Source: Chitinophaga nivalis
GTDB lineage: Bacteria; Bacteroidota; Bacteroidia; Chitinophagales; Chitinophagaceae
Assembly (NCBI RefSeq): GCF_025989125.1
Contig: NZ_JAPDNR010000001.1
Location: 8,420,087 to 8,484,086 of the forward strand
Length of the DNA stretch: 64,000 bases
Direction of reading: 5' to 3'
Shown one piece after another: positions 43,701 to 50,477 of this stretch. A model generated the notes under the pieces. The model searched no databases, had not been told where the DNA came from, and saw only the letters and a program-made list of their open reading frames with translations. Every line of letters begins with the position of its first letter. Position 1 is the stretch's first letter. The position numbers and the translations under genes are program-made.

Positions 43701-43816
43701 GCCGTCAGTACCTGTCCGGCTGCTGGCCGCAGCTGGGCATACAAACGGCTGGTACCACTGCAGCAGCCAAGTAACAACAGTGCTACCGGCAGGATACATC
43801 GTAAATGTGCATACAT
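40733..43816 (-). CDS. susC: SusC/RagA-family TonB-dependent transporter
   Basis: A 1027-residue outer-membrane transporter. After the signal peptide there is a carboxypeptidase-like regulatory domain (about 33-107, GQVLTADNQPFPGVTVRVKG), the TonB box region (LDEIVSVGYG), the plug (VNLIDALQSQAAGVLV, IRIRGYSTF, NPLFVIDGVL, IEILKDAASAAIYGSR, GVIIITTKRG) and a beta-barrel that ends with aromatic GINIHF. There is no N-terminal secretin/STN extension, so it is not built to signal to a FecR protein. It imports oligosaccharides together with SusD. It is the first gene of the minus-strand locus, with 550 bases upstream shared with the divergent AraC gene. Confidence 0.95.
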   Translation of the reverse strand: MYAHLRCILPVALLLLGCCSGTSRLYAQLRPAAGQVLTADNQPFPGVTVRVKGASAGATTGPDGRFSIANAPADAVLVFTAIGHLPLEQKMTGTGNMQVQLHPASKQLDEIVSVGYGIARKRDLTGAITSIGRDAIEKRQPVNLIDALQSQAAGVLVMNDAGEPGAEGSIRIRGYSTFSTAGNNPLFVIDGVLSESAGNINPGDIQSIEILKDAASAAIYGSRSANGVIIITTKRGVADKPSLDVRYSSVFGKLAHKLRQANADEVRLYRKLQDTTSSGVSADSLNPGFNADNDYQDIITQTAIRQQVDMSISGAGRNANYYSSIQYLDDKGIVVNSWAKTLKSRVNTEFSLSDKVKAGNRFQLVYQKRNNINEGSTLNQTFQRPTNFYVWLPDGTVAGYLSGRRNPLAHALYETNITEAYGGNAYTFLTVKLAKDLTFNTNFNVDLFAPHNITFSSKLTSAANPTASSGGESFDLNIGWQYQAYMNYARTFRKDHQFTAMAGFSAEKYKGNGFDIGGTNYVSELVYYANAYGKLLNNKTTTKGFAHSMASFFGRVSYSYKSRYMLNATLRHDGSSRFGKNNVWGDFPSVSAAWRFSEEPFMAFARRYLTDAKLRVSYGQTGNERIGDYDAMQRLTFGTYYYNDISGVVPTSDFGNNNLSWESTHHTDIGLDLSLLNDRLTFVADYYIKTTKKLLYSRPLPVETGYDNARINLGSIQNKGLELAVNALAIKKKNFQWSTIFNISFERGIIQQLYNGEQFIAGDKWLVREGGRLGDFYGFRYQGVYQYDQSNAYNDDWEQLSPVFDGNRFTGEYTLNGQKYTGQVHRMYGNGNLLKGGDVIYENANKDSVIDDADRRIIGNSQPTFYAGWINNLTYKNFTLSFTFNLQWGNQVYNNAAAGLNNYTTTHVIPQPYVIYNAWRKQGDITDVPRVDKSTAWNHRISTRYLEDASFIRLSYVKLMYTFQQRWLQRVKMKGAGVYLYGSNLITWTNYSWYDPEFSSANALQMGQDNGRYPRRRELGLGINIHF

Positions 43817-44213
43817 AGGAAGATGGAATTGATAACGTGAGATAATAAAGGAACAGGTATAGTTGCAGATACTAACGTTTAGGTATACACGAACTTAAAT
43901 ACGGGGCAATCGGGTGCCCGACCGTAGTTTGCTGCGGTAAAGATCCTGGCTGATATATGTACGCCCTGAAGGCATTTTTCAGGTTATCTGCAATCACGGG
44001 GAGAGCCGGGTAGTCGTCAGATCATATGCTTGATTTACAGGTGATGAGATGATCGTTTTTTTATTCCGGAATATTACGGCGTTGCTTCTCCTTACAGCCG
44101 GTAGCTGGTGAGGAAGATACGCGTTGTATCCGGCTGCTGGCGGTATACAAGTGCTATCGGTACCAAAATCAAGGCGTTCAGATTGTGATCAGTTTAACGT
44201 GTTACCGAAAATA

Positions 44214-44227
44214 AGCAATCGATTGCA
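44214..44227. promoter_or_regulatory. LacI-type operator-like palindrome (site 2)
   Basis: AGCAATCGATTGCA contains a perfect 12-base palindrome (GCAATCGATTGC) with a central CG. It has the same design as site 1 at 38549. It lies between susC and the AraC gene, about 400 bases upstream of susC. Confidence 0.5.
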
Positions 44228-44310
44228 TAAAAATGCGTGTTATTTTAGCTTTTACTTGTATCATTTTGGGTACGACTAAAGCAATGTTACCGCAGTGGCT
44301 TTAAAAGGAG

Positions 44311-44339
44311 TTGTTTTCTGTGTGCAATATTTACATTTG
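44311..44339 (+). promoter_or_regulatory. promoter of the AraC-family gene
   Basis: TACATTTG at 44332-44339 fits the -7 consensus TAnnTTTG; TTGT at 44311 lies 18-19 bases upstream as a weak -33. The ATG at 44365 follows 25 bases later. Confidence 0.5.
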
Positions 44340-44364
44340 TTATTCGTCCTGATAGTGGGTTCAT

Positions 44365-45249
44365 ATGAAAAAATACAGGCAAGATACCATTCGTTCCTAC
44401 CGGCTGGAGCAATTACAAAGAATTCCGGGGCTGCAGATAGATGTACATTACATCCCTGACGGCGCATCGCATCCGGCACACCATACCAATGCAGATGTGA
44501 GTAAACCACACCGGCATGAGTTTTATACCCTGGGCATCAGCGGACAATTCCCCAGCTCCCACATGGTTGACTTCCGGGTGATAACGATGCCTCCGAACAG
44601 TCTTTTTTTATTGACACCGGGGCAGGTACACCTGGTGGCGGATGCCGTATCTCCGTCCGATATATTTCTGATTTCCTTTACGCCCGATTTTTTGCCGGCT
44701 GCCGCACCGCCATTGCCCATCTCTATGGATGTACCCGTGATACCGGATGCAGCCGATTATAAGGAAATCCGGCATATCAGTCAGCAGCTGGAAAATGAAT
44801 TCCTCTATCGCAAAGCATTGCAACATCCGGTACTCCAACATTATCTGGCGTTGTTACTCACGCTGTTTACCCGTTGTTTACCAGAACGGGCTACCCATAC
44901 CTTACAACCCGAACTGCTGCAGCAATTCCGGGAACTGATCGAAATAAATTTACGGAACTGGACCAGCTCCGGAGATTATGCCCGGGCATTGCATGTAACG
45001 CCGGGGCATTTGAATGATGTGGTAAAACAACATACCGGGCAAACGGCTACGGCCTTGCTGGCCGCCCGCCGCATACTGGAAGCCAAACGGATGCTGTTGC
45101 ATTCCGATGAAGGCATCAAGGAAATTGCCTGGTACCTGCAGTTCAATGAAGTCACCTACTTCAACCGCTTCTTCAAACAACACACCGGGCAAACACCGGC
45201 GGCATTCCGGATCTCCAGCCGGGGAATGTATAATCATATCCCTGAATAG
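44365..45249 (+). CDS. AraC-family transcriptional regulator
   Basis: A 294-residue regulator. The N-terminal cupin-like sensing domain (about 20-150) has KPHRHEFYTLGISGQ and LFLLTPGQVHLV. The C-terminal domain (about 195-290) has two helix-turn-helix motifs: SGDYARALHVTPGHLNDVVKQ and EGIKEIAWYLQFNEVTYFNR, followed by FKQHTGQTPAAFR, the family's end signature. Cupin AraC proteins usually bind a sugar or small ligand and activate neighbouring genes. It is divergent to susC, so it is the best local candidate for the regulator of the polysaccharide locus, but it may instead control the two genes downstream on its own strand. Confidence 0.9.
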   Translation: MKKYRQDTIRSYRLEQLQRIPGLQIDVHYIPDGASHPAHHTNADVSKPHRHEFYTLGISGQFPSSHMVDFRVITMPPNSLFLLTPGQVHLVADAVSPSDIFLISFTPDFLPAAAPPLPISMDVPVIPDAADYKEIRHISQQLENEFLYRKALQHPVLQHYLALLLTLFTRCLPERATHTLQPELLQQFRELIEINLRNWTSSGDYARALHVTPGHLNDVVKQHTGQTATALLAARRILEAKRMLLHSDEGIKEIAWYLQFNEVTYFNRFFKQHTGQTPAAFRISSRGMYNHIPE

Positions 45250-45309
45250 TATAATAATCCCACTTGTTATCTCTCCTAGCTTTGCTGTATCATTTTAAAA
45301 TCATACAAG

Positions 45310-45591
45310 ATGAAAGCAGTACATATATTACCCGATAACCAGGATGCACTGGAAGTAAACGGGCTCACGATGAGAAAGGGTTCTGTTGCCGCTTTTCTGG
45401 CAAATGTCAGCATATTGGAACAACAAACGGATACTACCGGTAAAGCCTATACGGAGTCGCTGTCAGATATGCTGGAGTTAGTACCGGTACTGGTAGAACT
45501 GGGTGTTTTCAAGCATTTCATACTTCGTTCCGAAAAAATCCGGCAACTGATCCTCACAGCTTTTCCTACCCTCACTACGATCATACACTAA
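45310..45591 (+). CDS. small hypothetical protein next to the SIP gene
   Basis: A 93-residue soluble protein with no family I recognise. It has an N-terminal strand (KAVHILPDNQDALEVNG) and a helical C-terminal half (SLSDMLELVPVLVELGVFKH). A TAGCTTTG at 45277-45284 fits a -7 element and would start its transcript. The next gene begins about 20 bases after its stop, so they are probably co-transcribed; it may serve the flavoprotein, but nothing shows this directly. Confidence 0.6.
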   Translation: MKAVHILPDNQDALEVNGLTMRKGSVAAFLANVSILEQQTDTTGKAYTESLSDMLELVPVLVELGVFKHFILRSEKIRQLILTAFPTLTTIIH

Positions 45592-45612
45592 CCCGAAAAT
45601 CATTTGCTTTAT

Positions 45613-46278
45613 ATGCCTTCTATTAAAGACAGGGCTACGTCATTACTGATGTCGACCATCGGAAAAACTGCCAGTGTTACCCGCGTACAATTTATCAACA
45701 ACGAGTTGTTACAGGCAGACCTCCAATTAACGCAACCATTGCCGGATCGCAGCACGCAACATCTTAAATGTGAAGTAGCTCCTTATACTTATCGTGACTA
45801 CACTGTAGCGAGTTGGAATGCAGTCACGCAAACGGCTACCTTGCTCATCAACTGCCGGCACGATGGTCCCGGCAGCAGATGGGCACAGCAATTACGTTCC
45901 GGCACAACCGTGAGTTATGCCGGGCCGGGAGGCGGATTACATCAACCTACCAAAGCCGCATGCCTCGTATGCATTGGCGACGCCAGTGCTGCCGGGCATT
46001 TTCACTCCCTGTATATCCGACGGAATCACGAACAGCAATTCCATACCTTCCTGCAATTGGAAGACCACACAATACGCCAGCTGTTGCAGATGCCTGTACA
46101 GCCGCTCAGCAACAACGGCTATTTCACTACAGACCTGCATGAATGGCTGTATCATTACAACTTTCCGGCTGATAACACCACATACTATGTAGCAGGAAAC
46201 AGCCGGATGGTAGTACAAATACGTAAATCATTACGACAACAGGGTGGACAGGTAAAAGCGCAGGGCTTCTGGGATTAA
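45613..46278 (+). CDS. siderophore-interacting-family flavoprotein
   Basis: A 221-residue protein read from the ATG at 45613 (MPSIKDRATSLL); a TTG three codons upstream is the other option. It follows the siderophore-interacting protein pattern: an FAD-binding barrel (about 15-110) with YTYRDYTVASWN, where R-x-Y-T/S contacts FAD, and GPGSRWAQQLRSGTTVSYAGPGG. It continues to a C-terminal nucleotide-binding half (CLVCIGDASAAGHF, TTYYVAGNSRMVVQIRKSLR). Such proteins reduce ferric siderophores with NAD(P)H. It is shorter than typical members. It lies with the AraC gene, which may regulate it in place of the sugar locus. It ends nine bases before the convergent LuxR gene. Confidence 0.78.
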   Translation: MPSIKDRATSLLMSTIGKTASVTRVQFINNELLQADLQLTQPLPDRSTQHLKCEVAPYTYRDYTVASWNAVTQTATLLINCRHDGPGSRWAQQLRSGTTVSYAGPGGGLHQPTKAACLVCIGDASAAGHFHSLYIRRNHEQQFHTFLQLEDHTIRQLLQMPVQPLSNNGYFTTDLHEWLYHYNFPADNTTYYVAGNSRMVVQIRKSLRQQGGQVKAQGFWD

Positions 46279-46286
46279 CTGTATAG

Positions 46287-46889
46287 TTATACCAGTTGCT
46301 CTTTCATCGCTTTTACGATTGCATTTGAACGGGAATTCACATCCAGTTTACGGTAGATATTCATTATATGGGAGCGTACGGTGCCAACACTGATGTGGCA
46401 AACATCAGCGACTTGTTTGTAAGTGTCGCCATTTACCAGACAACGTAGTATTTCCTTTTCCCGCGGAGACAAACCATAGGGGTCTTGATAAGTATGCTTT
46501 TCTTTTCGGAAAAAAGCCAATACTTTATTCACTGCTACCAAATTCGATTGCAGCGCCGTTTCATATACCTGAGCAATAAATTCAGATAAAGAAACAGGTG
46601 GAATATGATCCACATTAAAACCACTTTTTACCGTTGGCACCGGCGTTACTGATTGTCCTTTTTCATTCAGGGTAAGCAATAGCACGTTTATATCAGGATA
46701 AGCAGCTTTCACTATGCTGGCAGCTTCTATAGCGGTCAATCCAGGTATCTCTATGTCCATAATAACCAGGTTGCAGATATCTTTTGCTAATTGTTGTAAC
46801 ACTTCTGTTGATTCTTTGTGCAATCCCGCAACTTCTAAAACTTTTGCTTCTCCCAAATGATTTGGATTAATTGGCCACACTTTTTTCAT
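46287..46889 (-). CDS. LuxR-type response regulator with degenerate receiver
   Basis: A 200-residue protein. The C-terminal domain (about 135-198) is a standard LuxR helix-turn-helix: GLSPREKEILRCLVNGDTYKQVADV and ISVGTVRSHIMNIYRKLDV. The N-terminal half looks like a NarL-type receiver (LVIMDIEIPGLTAIEAASIV, with Asp in the phosphorylation position). The first strand with its acidic pair (normally VDDH) is replaced by KKVWPINPNHLGEAK, and the later conserved Lys region is not obvious. It may therefore not be phosphorylated in the usual way. No histidine kinase lies near it. It is convergent with the flavoprotein gene. Confidence 0.8.
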   Translation of the reverse strand: MKKVWPINPNHLGEAKVLEVAGLHKESTEVLQQLAKDICNLVIMDIEIPGLTAIEAASIVKAAYPDINVLLLTLNEKGQSVTPVPTVKSGFNVDHIPPVSLSEFIAQVYETALQSNLVAVNKVLAFFRKEKHTYQDPYGLSPREKEILRCLVNGDTYKQVADVCHISVGTVRSHIMNIYRKLDVNSRSNAIVKAMKEQLV

Positions 46890-47229
46890 AATATTCCTTT
46901 TGGGTTATGTATATTTCATCCGAAATCTCCCTCATTAACTGCAAGTTTTGGAAGCTGGTATGGCTGAATTAATAAAAGTGGAAAGGTCACACGGTCTCCC
47001 ATACCCGAAACAAATTTGAAACAATTACCTGCAGCAGTCAATCGGATACGTATATGGTTTTTCAATAAATATTAATATACAATTTGTTTTATATTAGCAT
47101 AAAAATATAACTATAATATGGTTGACATTATACGTTTAGAAGAATTCATAGAATACAAATAGCTACAAATCAAGTGTTTAGAAGCTGAAACTTGTGACAC
47201 CCAATACAAATTATATTTAAATATATATA
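46890..47229. other. intergenic stretch, 340 bases
   Basis: Very AT-rich. It contains the promoter region of the LuxR gene (no clear consensus) and the apparent remnant of an XRE-type regulator gene on the plus strand at 47118-47200. Confidence 0.5.
47118..47200 (+). pseudogene. remnant of an XRE-family regulator gene
   Basis: From ATG 47118 the frame reads MVDIIRLEEFIEYK, then TAG, then LQIKCLEAETCDTQYK. The ordering R-L-x-x-F-I-x-Y-K-x-L-x-I-x-x-x-E resembles the start of small Bacteroidota XRE regulators (like IxRLxxFIDYKGLSI...FE). The stop codon and loss of the helix-turn-helix suggest a dead fragment. The match covers only about 30 residues, so it may be chance. Confidence 0.35.
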
Positions 47230-48690
47230 TTATTTTTGCACCTCCCCTGCTTTTCTACGTCCATTTCCCTTTTCTCCGGTCAAGTCATCTCCGAGGTCTT
47301 TCCGATACTTTTCTGCCACCGCCAACAGCTCCTTTACAACATCCGGAAATTGCTGCTGCACATCCAAGGTTTCTCCCGGATCACGACGCATATCATACAA
47401 CGCCTGCACAACCGGTACCACCGGCTGGGCCCCCGGAAATCCATCATAACCGGGTACATTCAACTTATAGCTGCGGGAGCGATGAGGTAATACCAGTTTC
47501 CAGGGCCCCTTCCGGATCGCCTGCAAACTATTGACCTCATAATATACAGCAAATTCATCCCTGGGGGTTATATCAGGATTGTTAAATAATAATGAAGATA
47601 CATTTACACCATCTATTTTTCTGACTGGCAATGCAGCCCCGCAAAGGTTCGCAATAGTGGGTAACAAATCAATCGTCGCAGCCATTTTATTACATACCGT
47701 ACCGGCAGGAATTTTTCCGGGCCACCGCATAATACAGGGCACCCGTATCCCTCCTTCCCACGACGTTCCTTTACCTTCCCGCAACCCACCGGTATTACCG
47801 GCATGATTGCCATAATTCAGCCATGGTCCGTTGTCACTGGTAAAAATAACCAGGGTATTCTCTGCCAGACCATTATCTTCCAATGTTTTCATCACCTGCC
47901 CTACAGACCAGTCGATCTCCGTCATCACATCTCCAAACAAACCATCCTTACTCTTTCCTTTATGTTTGTCTGATACGGCTATGGGCACATGCGGCATACT
48001 ATGCGCGAGATACAGGAAAAAAGGTTGCCGCCGGTTTTCACGGATAAAACGACAGGCACGCTCAGTATACATCGTTGTCAGCTGCGCCTGATCTTCCAGC
48101 GTCCGGATATATTTCACGGGGTTATTTCCTGCTATCAGCGGCAACGGCGGATATTTTGCACGGGGATGTGTGGAAGTATCAGCATAAGGCTTTCCATCGT
48201 AATGTACCGGCCACATATCATTGGAATAAGGTAAACCCAGGTATTCATCAAATCCATGCTGCAACGGCAGCCAGGGCACTTTACTACCCAGATGCCATTT
48301 ACCCACCATACCGGTATGATATCCCTGTTGTTTTAATACACCGGCAATGGTTTGCTCGCCGGTATCCAACGCCATCGGAGCGGTAGGCCACAACGCGCCG
48401 TGAATACCGATACGGTTGGGATAACATCCCGTCAGCAAAGCCGCCCGCGAAGCAGAACAAACAGCCTGGGCTACATAAAAATAAGTGAAGCGCATACCCT
48501 GTGCGGCCATGCGATTAATATGAGGGGTATGCCATGGGGTGCCTGCATAACATTCCAGATCACCATATCCCATATCATCCATAAAAATGATCACCACATT
48601 AGGCCTTTTTGCCGGTGGCAAAGGTTTTACAAAACTGAATGAAACAGCAGTTAATAAGAGTAGTCCCGTAAAACGTACAATTTTTTTCAT
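47230..48690 (-). CDS. exported S1-type sulfatase
   Basis: A 486-residue exported sulfatase (signal segment FTGLLLLTAVSFSF). The N-terminal PNVVIIFMDDMGYGDLECYAG carries the metal-binding Asp pair. AVCSASRAALLTGCYPNR holds the C-x-A-x-R motif, whose Cys is converted to formylglycine, so a maturation enzyme encoded elsewhere is needed. KWHLG and FTSDNGPWLN complete the active site. It removes sulfate esters from a sugar. It is the last gene of the right-hand block of the locus, and points to a sulfated glycan as the target. The arylsulfatase-type family number cannot be fixed by eye. Confidence 0.92.
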   Translation of the reverse strand: MKKIVRFTGLLLLTAVSFSFVKPLPPAKRPNVVIIFMDDMGYGDLECYAGTPWHTPHINRMAAQGMRFTYFYVAQAVCSASRAALLTGCYPNRIGIHGALWPTAPMALDTGEQTIAGVLKQQGYHTGMVGKWHLGSKVPWLPLQHGFDEYLGLPYSNDMWPVHYDGKPYADTSTHPRAKYPPLPLIAGNNPVKYIRTLEDQAQLTTMYTERACRFIRENRRQPFFLYLAHSMPHVPIAVSDKHKGKSKDGLFGDVMTEIDWSVGQVMKTLEDNGLAENTLVIFTSDNGPWLNYGNHAGNTGGLREGKGTSWEGGIRVPCIMRWPGKIPAGTVCNKMAATIDLLPTIANLCGAALPVRKIDGVNVSSLLFNNPDITPRDEFAVYYEVNSLQAIRKGPWKLVLPHRSRSYKLNVPGYDGFPGAQPVVPVVQALYDMRRDPGETLDVQQQFPDVVKELLAVAEKYRKDLGDDLTGEKGNGRRKAGEVQK

Positions 48691-48832
48691 CCCGGATAAT
48701 TAACAATAAAGAAAGGTTAGCATAAAATTATACATCTTCGGGAAGATATAAAGCAAATTTTTGTTTCCGGTAAAAAGCAAACGCCTGGCAGTATTAAAAA
48801 AGCAGTCAACTCTTCCGATCATTTGGTGGAAT

Positions 48833-48846
48833 ACAAATCGTTTGCC
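48833..48846. promoter_or_regulatory. LacI-type operator-like site (site 3, weaker)
   Basis: ACAAATCGTTTGCC shares CG at the centre and a full right half (CGTTTGC) with sites 1 and 2; the left half is degenerate. It is about 145 bases upstream of the sulfatase start. Confidence 0.35.
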
Positions 48847-49010
48847 GCTGGCGCGACCTACCTGAAAACGGGTATGGTTAAGGATTTCGCGTGATTGCTG
48901 CGCTCGTGCGTTTAACCAGTAGTGTTAGGAGACGGCAGCTATGATGGGGTACCTATTTCCTGTGATATGTCCTATGTTTTTTATTGCTCCGGGCCGGTAT
49001 CACAGGCATC

Positions 49011-49063
49011 AAAAAAAACAACATTACAGCAGCAGGGAAAATTCCCCACCTGTAATGTTGTTT
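49011..49063 (-). terminator. strong hairpin terminator of the GH29 gene
   Basis: A perfect 14-base stem, AAACAACATTACAG (49016-49029) with CTGTAATGTTGTTT (49050-49063), with an inner GGGAA/TTCCC pairing. On the minus strand it runs directly into eight T. It is 31 bases after the fucosidase stop. Confidence 0.85.
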
Positions 49064-49093
49064 GCAGTAACAGCCTTTAAACCACTGTTATCA

Positions 49094-50437
49094 TTACTCC
49101 AGTATCAGCTCTATCACAGGTATTTCCACACCGGGTTTATGCACCGGTAAATCCAATGCCACAGCACCGCCCTCTGTATTACTCATCCTGATTTCAGAAC
49201 CATCATGTAAGAACTGTGCATACTTTACTTTTCCCTTCATATCCGGTAATTCAAAACGTTGCAGCGGATAGTCCAGCAAGTGCACATATAAACGTTTGGT
49301 AGCAGGATTATAGGTCAGTAAACTGTTCTCCGGCCGCTTGATATGATCCGGCGCCTGGGTGCATCCATAAACAGATCGTCCGTTGACCAGCATCCAGTCA
49401 CCCATTCCTTTCAAACGATCCTGCGCACGGGTATCAAATAAACCACGGGCAGTAGGGCCTACATTCAGCAACAGATTACCACCCTTGCTCACAGATTCAA
49501 TCAGCAACACCAGTAATTGTTTATTATCCTTCCAGGAAGTTTCATCCCGGTGATATCCCCAGGAACCGGAAAAAGTCTGACAGGTTTCCCAGGGAATACG
49601 CTTGCCGTTTTTAGTAGGCCAGCTGGCTACTTTATATTGCTCCGGCGTCACAAAATCACCCCCATCTGCATAGCTCTCCAGGTCCAGCCGGTTATTCACA
49701 ATAATGCCCGGTTGCAGCTTCCGTACCATTTTCAGCAATTCGATAGATCCCCAGTCTTCATGCCCTTTTCCATGCTCGCCCGGATAGGAAAAATCGGTCC
49801 ACAGCATATCTATTTTGCCGTAGTTGGTCATCAGTTCCTTTACCTGGTTGTAGAGATACGTGCGGTACTTTGCCATATCCCTTCCTTTATTCAGCTGTTC
49901 GTATTTTTTCGGATCTGTTGGCCGTTGCGGATGCATCTCATCAATGGTAAAATCCGGATGATGCCAGTCGATCAGCGAATAGTAAAATCCCACCTTTAAT
50001 CCTTCTGCCCGGAAAGCATCTACCCATTCTTTAATCAGGTCTTTTCCGGCGGCGGTATTGGTGGCCTTGTAAGTAGTAAATTTAGAATCAAATAAACAAA
50101 ATCCTTCGTGGTGTTTGGTGGTGATCACTGCATATTTCATTCCCGCTTCCCGCGCCATACGCGCCCATTCCCGGGGATTGTACAGATCCGGATTGAACCG
50201 GTCGAAGTAAGGTTGGTAAGCACTGTCTGTAAGGCGTTCCCGGTTTTTCACCCACTCATGCCGGGCTGGCAGCGAATATAATCCCCAGTGGATAAACATC
50301 CCGAAACGATCATGCGTCCACCAGCTTAACCGCTGTTCTTTCTGCTGATCGGTTTCATTAAAGATCTTTTTTTCCTGCGCCTGCACCTGCGACAAGCATA
50401 ACAAACAGGCCATAACTAACAATCTGCATTTTTTCAT
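49094..50437 (-). CDS. GH29 alpha-L-fucosidase (short form)
   Basis: A 447-residue exported enzyme, signal peptide ending QVQAQ. The GH29 barrel opens with HDRFGMFIHWGLYSLPA and contains AREAGMKYAVITTKHHEGF, LKVGFYYSLIDWHHPDF and the nucleophile strand GKIDMLWTDFSYPG; the end GNLLLNVGPTARG closes it. A short C-terminal beta domain follows, with no added sugar-binding module, which makes it the smallest of the three GH29 enzymes. It is the last gene of the fucosidase/GH36-like block, 40 bases after the broken gene, and is followed by a strong terminator. Confidence 0.92.
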   Translation of the reverse strand: MKKCRLLVMACLLCLSQVQAQEKKIFNETDQQKEQRLSWWTHDRFGMFIHWGLYSLPARHEWVKNRERLTDSAYQPYFDRFNPDLYNPREWARMAREAGMKYAVITTKHHEGFCLFDSKFTTYKATNTAAGKDLIKEWVDAFRAEGLKVGFYYSLIDWHHPDFTIDEMHPQRPTDPKKYEQLNKGRDMAKYRTYLYNQVKELMTNYGKIDMLWTDFSYPGEHGKGHEDWGSIELLKMVRKLQPGIIVNNRLDLESYADGGDFVTPEQYKVASWPTKNGKRIPWETCQTFSGSWGYHRDETSWKDNKQLLVLLIESVSKGGNLLLNVGPTARGLFDTRAQDRLKGMGDWMLVNGRSVYGCTQAPDHIKRPENSLLTYNPATKRLYVHLLDYPLQRFELPDMKGKVKYAQFLHDGSEIRMSNTEGGAVALDLPVHKPGVEIPVIELILE

Positions 50438-50477
50438 AACTGTGATTTATGTTGATGTATTTTTGATATCGCCCGCA

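Larger units (their letters stand above)
43817..44364. promoter_or_regulatory. susC / araC-type divergent intergenic region
   Basis: This 548-base region must hold the susC promoter and that of the AraC gene. It contains the palindrome at 44214-44227 and the AraC-side -7 element at 44332-44339. I see no coding frame and no TAnnTTTG facing susC. Confidence 0.5.
48691..49093. promoter_or_regulatory. intergenic region before the sulfatase gene
   Basis: 403 bases without a gene. It holds, reading on the minus strand, the terminator of the GH29 gene (49011-49063), then an operator-like site at 48833-48846, then the start of the sulfatase gene. The sulfatase thus appears to be a separate transcript from the fucosidases. 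Confidence 0.55.

Noticed and set aside
43049..43774. Plus-strand frame of 241 codons
   Set aside because: Antisense to the plug region of SusC, which is conserved on the minus strand.
40733..43816. SusC as the receptor signalling to the FecR-like protein at 25620
   Set aside because: It has only the carboxypeptidase-like front domain and no STN domain, which FecR signalling requires.
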